The notes under the pieces were generated by a model that saw only the letters and a program-made list of their open reading frames with translations, searched no databases and was not told where the DNA came from. The position numbers were made by a program, and so were the translations under genes. This document shows, one piece after another, positions 38,084-47,583 of a DNA stretch of 64,000 nt (its first letter is position 1; the number at the start of each line of letters is the position of its first letter). The stretch covers positions 744,001 to 808,000 of the forward strand of contig CAWBJQ010000014.1 in NCBI GenBank assembly GCA_963789075.1, given 5' to 3'. Origin of the DNA: DATATJ01 sp963789075. Its GTDB lineage: Bacteria; Acidobacteriota; Vicinamibacteria; Vicinamibacterales; CAVVIG01.

Positions 38084-38089
38084 TATAAT
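38084..38089 (+). promoter_or_regulatory. TATAAT six bases before the NCS1 permease GTG
   Basis: Perfect -10 box placed so that +1 falls at or next to the GTG at 38096; no ribosome site, consistent with a leaderless message. Confidence 0.5.
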
Positions 38090-38095
38090 GGCGCC

Positions 38096-39604
38096 GTGTC
38101 GCGGTCCTCTTCCAACGAGCGCTGCCTGGCCGACGGGCGCGTCGAACTGATCGACACCCGCCGCGTCGAGGCCAGCCCGCTCTACAACGACGACCTCGCG
38201 CCGGTGCCGCTCTCGCGCCGCACCTGGACGACGTATAACTACGCCGCGCTCTGGGTGAGCATGGCACATTGCATCCCGACCTACATGCTCGCGTCGGGCC
38301 TGATGGCCGCCGGCATGAACTGGTCGCAGGCGCTCGTCACCATTCTGCTCGGCAACACGATCGTGCTGATCCCCATCCTGCTGAACTCGCATCCGGGAAC
38401 CAAATACGGCATCCCGTTTCCCGTGTTCGCGCGCGCTGCCTACGGCACGCTCGGCTCGAACGTTCCCGCGCTGATGCGGGCGCTCGTCGCGTGCGGATGG
38501 TTCGGCATCCAGGCGTGGATCGGCGGCGAGGCCCTGCAGACGATGTTCAAGGTCGTCGTGCCCGGCTGGCCGCTCCTGCTCGGCGCCGGGGTCGCGGGAC
38601 ACACGACGACCGAATGGTTCTCGTTCCTGCTGTTCTGGGGCCTGAACATCTTCATTATCTATCGAGGCATGGATTTGCTCCGAGCCGTCGAGAACTGGGC
38701 GGCGCCGTTCGTGCTGGTGATGACCGGAGCGCTCGCTCTGGTGGGCCGTGTCGCGGGCGCACGGGCTCGGTCCGCTGCTCGCGCAGCCCGGAAGATTTCA
38801 CACCGTCCGCGAGTTCCTGCCGGTGTTCGTGCCGTCGCTCACGGCGATGATCGGCTACTGGGCGACGCTGTCGCTGAACATGCCGGACTTCACGCGATTC
38901 GGGCGCAGCCAGCGCGAACAGATCATCGGCCAGGTCGTCGCGCTGCCGGCGACGATGTCGTTGTTTGCGGCGATGGGCGTGTTGATCACCAGTGCGACGG
39001 CGATCATCTTCGGCGAGTCGATCTGGGATCCGGTGCAGCTCGTCGGCCGCTTCATCGTCGCCGATCGTCGTGGCGATCTCGATGTTCACGATCGTGGTCG
39101 CCACGCTGGCCGTCAACATCGCGGCCAACGTCGTCTCGCCGGCGAACGACTTCGCGAATGCGTTTCCGAGATTCGTCAGCTTCAAGACCGGCGGTCTGAT
39201 CACCGGCGTGCTCGGCATCGCGATTCAGCCGTGGCGGCTCCTCGCGGATCCGTCCGGCTACATTTACACGTGGCTGCTCGGCTACTCGGGCGGCCTCGGA
39301 TCGCTGGCCGGCGTGCTGATCGCGGATTACTGGTTGGTGCGCCGGCGCCGGCTCGACCTCGAGGATCTCTATCTGCCCGACGGCGTGTATCGCGGCTGGA
39401 ACGGGCGGGCGATCGCGGCTACGGCGATCGGCTGTGCTCTTGCGTGGGGCGGTCTCGTCGCTGCCCGTCCTGACGCCACTCTACGATTACGCGTGGTTCG
39501 TCGGATTCTTCGCGTCCGGCGTTGCGCATCTTGCACTCGCCACACATGCCTCTTTTCGGACCCGGCAATCCGACGTGACAAACGGTGACGTTGCCGAATC
39601 CTAG
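38096..39604 (+). CDS. NCS1-family nucleobase:cation symporter
   Basis: About 500 residues. NCS1 blocks: PLYNDDLAPVPLSRRTWTTYNYAALWVSMAHCIP (family N-terminus), LVTILLGNTIVLIPILLNSHPGTKYGIPFPVFARAAYG, LRALVACGWFGIQAWIGGEAL (substrate site WFGIQ.W.GG), GLNIFIIYRGMDLLR, MIGYWATLSLNMPDFTRFGRSQ, NIAANVVSPANDFANAFPRF and GVLIADYWLVRRR. Typical substrates are cytosine, uracil, allantoin or hydantoin, so it may feed the dihydropyrimidinase/PreA pathway encoded 11 kb upstream. Frame changes near 38760, 39060 and 39475; in the last frame the protein ends TNGDVAES. Confidence 0.9.
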
Positions 39605-39673
39605 AGGCCGACTACACTATTCAGCGACGCTCCACCCGACCTCAATATCCCGACCGCACCTCAGGACCCATAG

Positions 39674-40929
39674 ATGGCTTCCACGTATACCGCGCCCGCG
39701 GCGCCGATGACGAAAGAGCAGCGCGCCAACCAGCGCAATGCCGTCCTCGCCGGATTTCTCGGCTGGACGCTCGACGCCTTCGACTTCTTCATCCTCACGC
39801 TGATTCTCGACGATGTCGCGCATGCGTTCGGACGGACGCGTCCGCAGATCGCGTTGGCGATCACGCTCACACTGGCGATGCGTCCGGTCGGCGCCGTCGT
39901 GTTCGGCCTGATGGCCGACCGGTTCGGCCGGCGGATTCCGCTGATGCTCAACGTCATCCTGTACGCCGTGATCTCGGTGCTGTGCGGCCTCGCGCCGAGC
40001 TACGGCTGGTTCATCGGGCTGCGCATGCTGTTCGGCATCGCGATGGGCGGCGAGTGGGGCGTCGGCGCGTCGCTGGCGCTCGAGTCGGCGTCGCCGCGGC
40101 TGCGCGGGCTGCTCTCCGGCCTGCTGCAGGAGGGCTACGCGATCGGCAACCTGCTGGCGGCGCTCGCGTTCCGCCTGGTCTATCCGTACTTCAACGGCCT
40201 GTATCCCGGGCAACGGCTGGCGCGTGATGTTCTTCCTCGGCGGCGCTGCCGGCGCTGCTGTCGCTGTTCATCCGCTCGAAGGTGAAGGAGTCGGACGCGT
40301 GGCACGAGCATCGGACCGACTGGACGACCTATCGCCGGTCGCTGCTGCAGCACTGGCCGCGCTTCCTCTACCTCGTCCTGCTGATGACGATGATGAACTT
40401 CATGTCGCACGGCACGCAGGACATGTATCCGACGCTGCTGGGCACGCTCGGCTACGCGAAGACGCCGGATCGCCGACATCACCATGCTGTCGATGATCGG
40501 CGCGGTGCTCGGCGGGCTGGTGTTCGGGTACTACTCGGACCAGGCCGGGCGGCGCCGCGCGATCATGACCGCGAGCGATCTGCGCGCCTGGTGGTCGTGC
40601 CGTTCTGGATCGCCGGCGTTCAGCCCGCTGCTCACGCTCGTCGGCGTCTTCCTGATGCAGTTCTTCGTGCAGGGCGCGTGGGGCGTGATTCCGGCGCACA
40701 TCAACGAGCTGTCGCCCGGACAGCCTGCGCGGCTTCTTCCCCGGGTTCGCGTATCAGCTCGGCGTGATGTGCGCGTCGAGCATTCCGTACGTCGAGTCGG
40801 CGCTCGGCGAGCGCTTCACCTACGCGCAGTCGATGGGCGGTCTCGTCACCGTCGGTCATCATCGGCGCCTTCCTCGTGACCTGGTTCGGCCCGGAAGCGC
40901 ACGGCGTATCGTTCAGGAAAGCGCACTGA
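39674..40929 (+). CDS. MFS carboxylate/sialate:H+ symporter-type transporter
   Basis: About 417 residues. NAVLAGFLGWTLDAFDFFIL is the typical N-terminus of the SHS (Jen1/NanT-like) group, with ALAMRPVGAVVFGLMADRFGRRIPLM (MFS motif A), MLFGIAMGGEWGVGASLALE, RLRGLLSGLLQEGYAIGNLLAA and, in shifted frames, YLVLLMTMMNFMSHGTQDMYPTLL, MLSMIGAVLGGLVFGYYSDQAGRRR and a C-terminal WFGPEAHGVSFRKAH. Members import lactate, pyruvate or sialic acid with protons. Frame changes near 40210, 40245, 40470, 40585, 40730 and 40855. TACACT at 39611-39616 may be its -10 box. The LysR gene downstream may regulate it. Confidence 0.87.
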
Positions 40930-41028
40930 TGCAGGATTGCAGGACTCAGGATGCAGGAATGTGGCTAGGAGCCTTCCTGCGATCCTTCCGCAATCCTTGC
41001 TGCAATCTGCCAGCCTGCAATCCTGCAG
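40930..41028. repeat. gap filled with CAGGATTG / CAATCCTG-type short repeats
   Basis: GCAGGATTGCAGGACTCAGGA on the left and CAATCCTTGCTGCAATCTGC, CAATCCTGCAG on the right; unit family like that at 13889 and partly inverted. Confidence 0.55.
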
Positions 41029-41029
41029 T

Positions 41030-41970
41030 ATGGATCTCCGCCAGCTCGAAATCCTGCAGGCGATCGCCGAAACCGGGTCGTTCACCGCGTGCGGCCGGAA
41101 GCTGCACGTGTCGCAGTCGGCGATCAGCCGCCAGATCCTGCTGCTCGAGGAGGAGCTCGGCGAGCCGCTGTTTCTGCGCGTCGGCCGTCAGGTGCGCATG
41201 ACGCCGGCGGCCGAGAGCCTCGTCCAGCTCGGGCAGCGCGTCTTTCAGGATGTGCGCGAGACGGTCGGTGCGATCACCGACCGCACGCGCGAGCTGCGCG
41301 GCACGCTGCGGCTGGCCGGCGGCATGACGGTCTGCCTCTACGTGTTCCCGCCGCTGCTGAAGCACCTGCGGCGCGTGCATCCGCAACTGGACGTCCGGCT
41401 GACCGTGGCCACGGCCGACGCAATCGGTGCAGGAGATTCGCGCCGGACGCGTCGACGCCGGGCTGCTGACGCTGCCGGTCGACGAGTCGGATCTCGTGAC
41501 CGTGCCGGTCCTGCGCGAAGAGCTGCTGGTCGTGACGACGCCGACGCATCCGCTGGCCAGGCGCAAGCGCGCCGGCAAGCTGCTGCCGCAGGATCTGAAC
41601 GGTCTGCCGTTCATTCTCTTCGAGCCGGGTTCGGCCACCCGGCGGGTCATCGACCGCTTCTTTGCTCAGCGAGACAGATCGAGCCGATCGTCGTGATGGA
41701 CACCGAGAACGTCGAGATCATCAAGGCGATGGTCAAGACCGGCCTCGGGATCGGCATCGTGCCGTACCAGGCGGTGGCGCGCGAGGTGCGAGCCGGGCAG
41801 TTCTTCTGCGCCCGCGTCGAAGGGCACTCGCTGCTGCGGGAGACCGGGCTGGGTCTACGCCCGCGCGAACCGGACGCCGCGCATCATCCACGAGCTGCAG
41901 CAGGCCTTCGACGCCGTCCGCGGCCGCCTGACGCTGGCGCCCGCACACAGCCGCGGCCGCATCACCTGAC
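41030..41970 (+). CDS. LysR-family transcriptional regulator
   Basis: About 312 residues. Winged helix at the N-terminus: MDLRQLEILQAIAETGSFTA, LHVSQSAISRQILLLEEELGEPLFLR, RMTPAAESLVQLGQRVF. Co-inducer domain: LRLAGGMTVCLYVFPPLLKH, VDAGLLTLPVDESDLVTVPVL, EELLVVTTPTHPLA, FILFEPGSATRRVIDRFF and ENVEIIKAMVKTGLGIGIVPYQAV. Frame changes near 41425, 41665 and 41855. Typical targets would be adjacent; the MFS carrier upstream is on the same strand and is the only obvious candidate. Confidence 0.92.
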
Positions 41971-42160
41971 GTCAGCCGCGAGCCATCAGCGTTGACCCGC
42001 AGCCATCGGCGAATCATCTGAATATCAGATGGATCCTATCGGATCATTCTATTTCCGTTGTACGTTCGCCGCTATGTACTCTTGCCGGTGGAGGGCATAT
42101 GGGCACCGAGCGCGAGCGCGTCATCTCGATTGTGTTGACGTGAAGCTGAATGGCAGGCCT
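41971..42160. other. non-coding gap between lysR and a sensor kinase gene
   Basis: 190 bases between convergent genes. It contains GAGCCATCAGCG / GCAGCCATCGGCG near-repeats, a small palindromic patch ATCTGAATATCAGAT and a 14-codon frame from 42099. None is a convincing gene. Confidence 0.4.
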
Positions 42161-43828
42161 TCATCGCGAGGCATCCGGAACCTGTAGTGTGGCTGCGTGA
42201 GCGGATCCGCGACGATGCCGAGGTCCCAGCGTCGGAGCGAGCTTCAGGTCGCCTGAGCCCGCGCCTACGAGGTGCGAATCGGGAATCGTAAATTCGAAGA
42301 CCGTCCGTCCAGGACGGCTGTCGACAGAAATCTCGCCGCCGTGCCTCTCGACGATCGCCTTCACAATCGACAGTCCGAGTCCGCTGCCGCCCGCCATGCC
42401 TCGGCGGGACGCATCCGCTTTGTAGAACCGATCGAAGACGTACGGCAGATGCTCAGGCGCGATGCCGGGGCCCTGCGTCCTCCACTGAGAGCACCAGCGC
42501 TCGAGAGGAAATCGCCGGCAGATCGCCCGACCCCTGAGCCCGATCACGCGGCGCATCGCGATTCCGGTGCGCAGCAAGGCGGATCGCGGATCCGCGCGGC
42601 GCGTAGCGCAGCGCATTCGCGGCCAGGTTCTGGAGCGCCTGCTCCAGCCGATCGCGGTCGCCGACCACGGTTTCCGCGTCGGGCGCGATCGAGCTGTCGA
42701 TCGTGACTGCCGGCCGCCACAGCCGCGCGCTCGTGACGCGCCGCGACCCGCCCGAACAGCTGCGACACCGACACCTGAGACACGGTGAACGCGCCGCCAC
42801 CGCCTTCGAGCCGCGCGAGATCGAGCAGATCGCCGATGATGTGCTCGAGCCGAGCGGTCTCGTCGGCGATGATCGAGAGATACCGCGCCCTTCGTCGGTT
42901 CGTCGAGCGCAATTTCCGGCATCATCAGCGTTTCCAGATATCCGCGCATCGCCGTCACCGGCGTCGTCAACTCGTGCGAGACGTCGGCGAGGAGCTGGCG
43001 CCGCACGCGATCCGACGCCGCGAGCGCCTCGGCGCGCGCGGAGAGATCGACGGCCATGGCGTTGAACGCGCTCGCGACCGCGGCGATCTCGTCGCCGCCG
43101 CGATCCGGGCGCGCGCGCGGACAGGTCGCCCGCGCCGAGACTGCGCGCCGCCGACTCGAGGTGTCGCAGCCGCCGGCGCGCCGGCCCGAAGATCAGCACC
43201 GTCGCCAGCACGGTGCCGAGCACCAGCACGCCTGCGGCGACAAGCGCCAGCATCGGCGCAAAGCGGCCGAGCAGGAACCCGAACGGCGCCTGCGGCGGAA
43301 CGACGACCACACCCGCCAGCTCGCCGTGGACGACGATCGGCACAGGACGGATGAACCGCGGTCCGCTCAGCTCGCGCTCACGGTGGCGGCACGCGATCGG
43401 TGCGATCCATGCGCTCCGGATTCTGGAATCGATCGCGGCGTCCGATCGGCGGAAAGGGCCCTTCGCCGTCGCGCCGCAGCGGCCGCTGCAGACGCGCGCG
43501 CGCCATGGCGACGAGCGGCTCAGGAATCGTCTGATCGCCGCTCGCAATCAGATGGCCGTCGGCCATCATCACGAAGAACGGATGCGTGTACTGCGCGTAC
43601 TGTTCGTGAATGTAGTGGACCAGATCCGTCTGCGGATCGCGCTCCAGCACGCTGGCGAGATCCATGGCGACCGCGATGGCCAAGACGGCCGGGCGACTGT
43701 CCCGGCAGCGTGCGCCCGGAGCGTGACACCGTCCACACGAAGAGCATCGCCTGGACGACGAGCATCGCCGCCAGAAAGGCGACGATGCCAACGGCGATGC
43801 GCCAGTAGAGGCTGCGGTACCACTTCAT
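42161..43828 (-). CDS. transmembrane sensor histidine kinase (HAMP-HisKA-HATPase)
   Basis: About 550 residues. First membrane helix SLYWRIAVGIVAFLAAMLVVQAMLFV, periplasmic sensor region (IHEQYAQYTHPFFVMMADGH), second helix ALVAAGVLVLGTVLATVLIF, HAMP (ARRRLRHLESAARSLGAGDLSAR), HisKA LLADVSHELTTPVTAMRGYL with the phospho-accepting His, and HATPase blocks NLAANALRYAP, frame-corrected VEDQGPGIAPEHLPYVFDRFYKAD, GSGLGLSIVKAIVERHGGEI. Frame changes near 43730, 43385, 43105, 42890, 42730 and 42480. No response regulator gene is adjacent, so it is an orphan in this window. Confidence 0.88.
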
Positions 43829-43834
43829 GGAACG

Positions 43835-43880
43835 ACTCGGGACTCGGGACTCGCCTCGGATTCGGGATGTGGGATTCGAA
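43835..43880. repeat. GACTCGG / GATTCGG short tandem repeats
   Basis: GACTCGGGACTCGGGACTCG then GGATTCGGGATGTGGGATTC: 8-base units upstream of the kinase gene and at the end of the next gene. Confidence 0.6.
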
Positions 43881-43884
43881 GAGC

Positions 43885-44562
43885 CTAGCGCGGATCCAGG
43901 TCGTACACGCGGTTCATGGTCATCGGCTTCCGGCCGTGACCGCCTTCAGTTTGCAGCGTGACGCGCAGCTGATGATGCTCCGGGTCGATGGCATATGTTT
44001 CCGTCATCTTTCCAGGACCCAGCCCGTTGATCTCGGAGACGAGCTTCGCGCCGTCCCACTTCGTCTTGCGCTCGATGTGAGTGCTGTCGTCCTTGACCTT
44101 CGATCCGTCCGGTGCGAGCCGGGTCGTGCGACCATCCTGGGACGTCACCAGCACCATCGTGTCGGTCTGCGTGACGGTGAGGTGCGCCGGCGCCGTCATG
44201 ATGTCGTGCATCGCGTCGCGCATGCGCGCCGCGTCGTCGGGGCTCATACTGGACGCGCCCGAGCCGCCGCCCATTCCGCCGCCGCGGCCCATCCCGCCGC
44301 CGTGTCTCCCGCCGCCGCCCATGCCGCCGCCACTGCGTCCTCCGCCGCCATTGTTCGGCCGATCGCCGTTCTGGCCTTCGGCGGCAGCGGGCGGTGCATC
44401 GCTCAAGTCTGTATTGAGCGTCCACGCACCATTGATCGCTGTGTGATCAGCCGTCTGCGCGCTCTCTGTCTGCGCACGACCGTGGATCGCCAACGCGAAA
44501 CCGCTAACCGACATGAACACGGCGGCGCTGCCGATCGCAAACACTCCCCGCAAAACCTTCAT
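43885..44562 (-). CDS. secreted Gly-rich hypothetical protein
   Basis: 225 residues, intact, GGGAGAAG before the ATG. Signal peptide VFAIGSAAVFMSVSGFALAIHGRAQ. A first segment HTAINGAWTLNTDLSDAPP is followed by a long Gly/Met/Arg tract (GGGRSGGGMGGGGRHGGG) and then a structured domain: SPDDAARMRDAMHDIMTAPAH, LTVTQTDTMVLVTSQDGRTT, KVKDDSTHIERKTKWDGAKL, VTLQTEGG. 'NGTW.LN...SD' plus 'L.I.Q......' is a pattern of periplasmic acidobacterial proteins of unknown role. No enzymatic motif is seen. Confidence 0.72.
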   Translation of the reverse strand: MKVLRGVFAIGSAAVFMSVSGFALAIHGRAQTESAQTADHTAINGAWTLNTDLSDAPPAAAEGQNGDRPNNGGGGRSGGGMGGGGRHGGGMGRGGGMGGGSGASSMSPDDAARMRDAMHDIMTAPAHLTVTQTDTMVLVTSQDGRTTRLAPDGSKVKDDSTHIERKTKWDGAKLVSEINGLGPGKMTETYAIDPEHHQLRVTLQTEGGHGRKPMTMNRVYDLDPR

Positions 44563-44689
44563 TGTTGCTTCTCCCGAGGCAGTTGGCATGGTCCGATTAT
44601 CCCGACCGGACTCAGTGGGGCCGATGAAAAAAGTGTGAACAGTTGGCACCTTTATTGAACACCGCACAACATGTTTTTCCTCGCGCTTG

Positions 44690-45042
44690 CTCCATCTATG
44701 CGCCCGCCAAGTATCTCGGCGACACGCCGGAGCAGGTGGCGCTGTCGATTGGCACGTACGCGCACGGGCGCATCTTCGACAAACCCAAAGCCTCGCATCT
44801 TGGGTCCTCGAACGCCATCTAGGCTGGAAGAAGGCGTGGATCGGGTACACCGTGGCGGCGTACGTCGCCTCGTCGCGGCTGCACGACAACGTGCATTACG
44901 TGAGCGATGTGGTGTTTGGATCGGCGGTCGGGACGATGCCGGGCGCACTGTCACCCAACACGGGGCGAACATGTGGACGATGGCGCCGGCGCCCGTTCAG
45001 GGCGGCTACGGAATCTTTATCACGCGCGTGGATCCGCACTGA
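44690..45042 (+). pseudogene. C-terminal remnant of a PAP2-type phosphatase
   Basis: Only the end of a PAP2 (lipid phosphatase) protein is left. Read across frames: CSIYAPAKYLGDTPEQVALSI, THAHGRIFDKPK-like text, then KKAWIGYTVAAYVASSRLHDNVHYVSDVVFGSAVGT and QGGYGIFITRVDPH. SSRLHDNVHYVSDVVFG matches PAP2 motif 3 (SR...H..SDV..G). The upstream two thirds, including motif 1 and 2, are missing, because the leader of the Gly-rich gene begins 130 bases away. Truncation is therefore real, not only frame error. Confidence 0.7.
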
Positions 45043-45066
45043 GCCTGGACCCGGCCGGCGGGGATC

Positions 45067-45678
45067 CTACTCCTCGTCGTCCTTTGTTTCGTCGGCGGGT
45101 TTGCTCGTCGCGAAATCGTCGATGTCTCCGGGCAGCGTCTCATCCGGAGAATCGTCGTCGAGGCTGAAGGAGCGGCCCGTGTTCTTCAGCGGGATCGGCC
45201 CGCGGGGCTTGTCGGCGTCCTTCTTCTTGCTTTTCGCGCTGCCGGCTCGCGCCGGCTTGGCGTCGGGTCCGAAGTTGCGGCTGCGCGCGGCACCGGGTGC
45301 GCTGCCGGCACCGGGCTCGAACGATCGCGGCGCGCTGGTGAACGTGCCGGGCGGTCGCGGCGTAAAGCCGCCGGGCCGCGGACCAGACGAATAGCCGCCG
45401 GGACGCGGCGGCCCGCCGGGGCCGCGATCTTCGCGCGCGCGGGCTTCGCTGACCGCCAGCGGCCGTCCGTTGAACGGCTGTCCATTGAACCGCTGAATCG
45501 CCTGTTCGGCGTGTGCGCGGTCGATGAACTCGACGAACGCGAATCCGCGCGGCCGTCCGGTCTCGCGGTCGACGGGCAACACCACCTGCGAGGGCGGGGC
45601 GACGGCGCCGAAGTAGGTGCGCAAATCCGCTTCAGTCGTGCTGTACGACAAATTACCAACGAACAGACGGACGGCCAA
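45067..45678 (-). CDS. RRM-type RNA-binding protein
   Basis: 203 residues, intact, starting with TTG at 45678 preceded by AGGAGAG. One RNA recognition motif: RLFVGNLSYSTTEADLRTYF (RNP2), GRPRGFAFVEFIDRAHAEQA (RNP1) and NGQPFNGRPLAVSEAR. The long C-terminal tail is Pro/Gly/Arg-rich (GPRPGGFTPRPPGTF), then Lys-rich (AKSKKKDADKPRG) and ends acidic (ADETKDDEE). Bacterial RRM proteins of this layout are often cold- or light-regulated; no cold-box is evident by eye. Divergent from the M28 peptidase gene. Confidence 0.92.
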   Translation of the reverse strand: MAVRLFVGNLSYSTTEADLRTYFGAVAPPSQVVLPVDRETGRPRGFAFVEFIDRAHAEQAIQRFNGQPFNGRPLAVSEARAREDRGPGGPPRPGGYSSGPRPGGFTPRPPGTFTSAPRSFEPGAGSAPGAARSRNFGPDAKPARAGSAKSKKKDADKPRGPIPLKNTGRSFSLDDDSPDETLPGDIDDFATSKPADETKDDEE

Positions 45679-45800
45679 TCAATTCTCTCCTAATTGGAAG
45701 AAGGGCGCAGGGACCGCGCGGGGTAGGGCGCAACACACGCTGGCAGCCGATCCAGTGGGAAAAACCATACCCGAATCGGTCGCTTCACGCAAGCGAGAGT

Positions 45801-45806
45801 TATAGT
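45801..45806 (+). promoter_or_regulatory. -10-like TATAGT before the M28 peptidase gene
   Basis: TATAGT about 24 bases before the ATG at 45830, with GGAGG at 45821-45825 as ribosome site. -35 not clear. Confidence 0.3.
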
Positions 45807-45829
45807 AAGCGTTTTTGTCCGGAGGATGC

Positions 45830-47548
45830 ATGAGCCGTCGCCGTCTCGCCGTCCACACCCTTACCATTGTCGCCCTTTTGGCGGCGTCTACACGACTTTC
45901 GTTGGGGGTGGCGTCTGCGGGACCCGCGGCGGTCAACCGGCAGGACCTGAAAGAGTGGCTCACCTACATCGCTTCGGACGACCTCGAGGGGCGCGCCGTG
46001 TTCACGACGGGCTTCGGCCTGGCTGCGGCGTATATCGAGGAGCACCTCCGCGCCTGGGGCGCCCGCCCAGCCGGCGACCCGGGATCTTACCTGCAAACGG
46101 TGCGCGTGCTGGGCGTGAAAAACACGAGCCATTCGTCCGTAACGGTCGAGGTCGGCGGCACGGCGCGGACGTTTGCCGCGGGCGACGGCATCGTGCTCCA
46201 GAAGAATGAGGGCGGCCGGCGCCGCTTCACACTCGATCGCGTGGAGTTCGCCGGCTATGGGCTCGACGCGCCCGTTGCCAATCACTCGGATTACCGTGGG
46301 AAGATTGTGCGAGGCGCTGCTGTGGTCTGGCTCGGGGCGGAAGGTCCGCAGGGAGTCGATTCGTCGCAGCGCCGCCTGTTGAGCGGCCGCAATCGTTACG
46401 CGACCGAGACCATGGGGGCGGCGGCCAGCATCGGTCCGGAACTGCCGCTCGCTGGCGGGCGTGGCCGTGCGGGGACAGCCGGAGCAGCCGGTGCGGGAAC
46501 AGCGGGAGGCGGCCGTGGTGAGGCCGCGCTTCCGGCCGCGGATTTCACGACCGTGCAGCGCCTGGACGCGGCACTTCCGCCGAGCGTCGTCGCCACCGAC
46601 GCGTTCTTCGAGTTTCTCTTCAGCCGCGCGCCCACGCCGTATGCGGAGTTGAAACGGAAAGCGGCGGCTCGTGAGCCGCTGCCGGCGTTCCGCCTCGACG
46701 GCGTCACGATCACGTTCAACATCGATCCGGACTATCAGATTGTCCGAACGCAGCTCACCCAGAATGTCGTCGCGATCGTCGAAGGCTCCGACGCCCAACT
46801 GAAGAACACCTTCGTCGCGTTCGGCGCGCACTACGATCACGTGGGCTACGCGGAGGGCGAAGTCGTGACCGACGCGAGCGGCGCGCACCGTCTTGGCGCG
46901 CCAGGACGGGTCACGCCGGGCGCCGAACAGGATCGCATCTGGAACGGAGCCGACGATGACGGATCGGGGACGGTGGCGCTGATGGCGATCGCGCACGCAT
47001 TCGTCCAGGGGCCGCGACCGAAGAGGTCGCTGCTGTTCGTGTGGCACGCCGGCGAGGAGCGAGGCCTCTACGGGTCGAAGTACTTCGCCGACTATCCGAC
47101 GGTGCCGATCGACAGCATCGTCGCGCAGCTCAACATCGACATGATCGGCCGCAATCGAGACAACAAGGCGAGCGAGTCGAACACCGTGTATCTCATCGGA
47201 TCCGATCGCATCAGTTCGGAGCTCGACGCGGTGAATCGCGAGGCCAACGGCTCCCTGACGCCGCCGCTCACCCTGGACTACGAGATGAACGATCCGCGCG
47301 ATCCCGAGCAGCTGTATACCCGAAGCGATCATTACAGCTACGCGTCCAAGGGCATCCCGATCATCTTCTTCACGACGGGCCTGCACCCCGACTACCACGC
47401 CAACACCGACGAGGTATCGAAGATCGAATTCGACAAGCTGACGCGGATTACGCAGCTGGTCTACGAGACGGGGATGAGGGTCGGCAATCTCGACCATCCG
47501 CCGGTGCGCGACAACAAGGGGCCGCGCGCGGGGACGGGCACTCGGTAG
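45830..47548 (+). CDS. secreted M28-family metallopeptidase with PA-like insert
   Basis: 572 residues, intact. Signal AVHTLTIVALLAASTRLSLG, then NRQDLKEWLTYIASDDLEGRAVFTTGF (family N-terminus) and a PA-domain-like region (FAGYGLDAPVANHSDYRGKI). Zinc ligands are all visible: FGAHYDHVGYAEG (His), NGADDDGSGTVALM (Asp), WHAGEERGLYGSKYF (Glu-Glu), NIDMIGRNRDN (Asp) and RSDHYSYASKGIP (His), so it should be an active aminopeptidase. A low-complexity GRGRAGTAGAAGAGTAGGG insert lies at about residue 220. ATG at 45830 has GGAGG five bases before it. Confidence 0.92.
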   Translation: MSRRRLAVHTLTIVALLAASTRLSLGVASAGPAAVNRQDLKEWLTYIASDDLEGRAVFTTGFGLAAAYIEEHLRAWGARPAGDPGSYLQTVRVLGVKNTSHSSVTVEVGGTARTFAAGDGIVLQKNEGGRRRFTLDRVEFAGYGLDAPVANHSDYRGKIVRGAAVVWLGAEGPQGVDSSQRRLLSGRNRYATETMGAAASIGPELPLAGGRGRAGTAGAAGAGTAGGGRGEAALPAADFTTVQRLDAALPPSVVATDAFFEFLFSRAPTPYAELKRKAAAREPLPAFRLDGVTITFNIDPDYQIVRTQLTQNVVAIVEGSDAQLKNTFVAFGAHYDHVGYAEGEVVTDASGAHRLGAPGRVTPGAEQDRIWNGADDDGSGTVALMAIAHAFVQGPRPKRSLLFVWHAGEERGLYGSKYFADYPTVPIDSIVAQLNIDMIGRNRDNKASESNTVYLIGSDRISSELDAVNREANGSLTPPLTLDYEMNDPRDPEQLYTRSDHYSYASKGIPIIFFTTGLHPDYHANTDEVSKIEFDKLTRITQLVYETGMRVGNLDHPPVRDNKGPRAGTGTR

Positions 47549-47575
47549 GGGATCAGGGATCAGGGATCAGGGATG
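47549..47575. repeat. GGGATCA tandem repeat, three to four units
   Basis: GGGATCAGGGATCAGGGATC between the M28 stop and the next start; a related GATCCTGATCCCTG string lies at 1765-1778. Confidence 0.65.
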
Positions 47576-47583
47576 CGTCTCAG

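Noticed and set aside
42099..42143. 14-codon frame with a GGAGGG site upstream
   Set aside because: Too short to support, and the site is very close to the ATG; may be chance.
45800..47497. 565-codon minus-strand frame opposite the M28 peptidase
   Set aside because: The plus-strand peptidase has all zinc ligands and signal peptide; the antisense frame is a by-product of GC bias.
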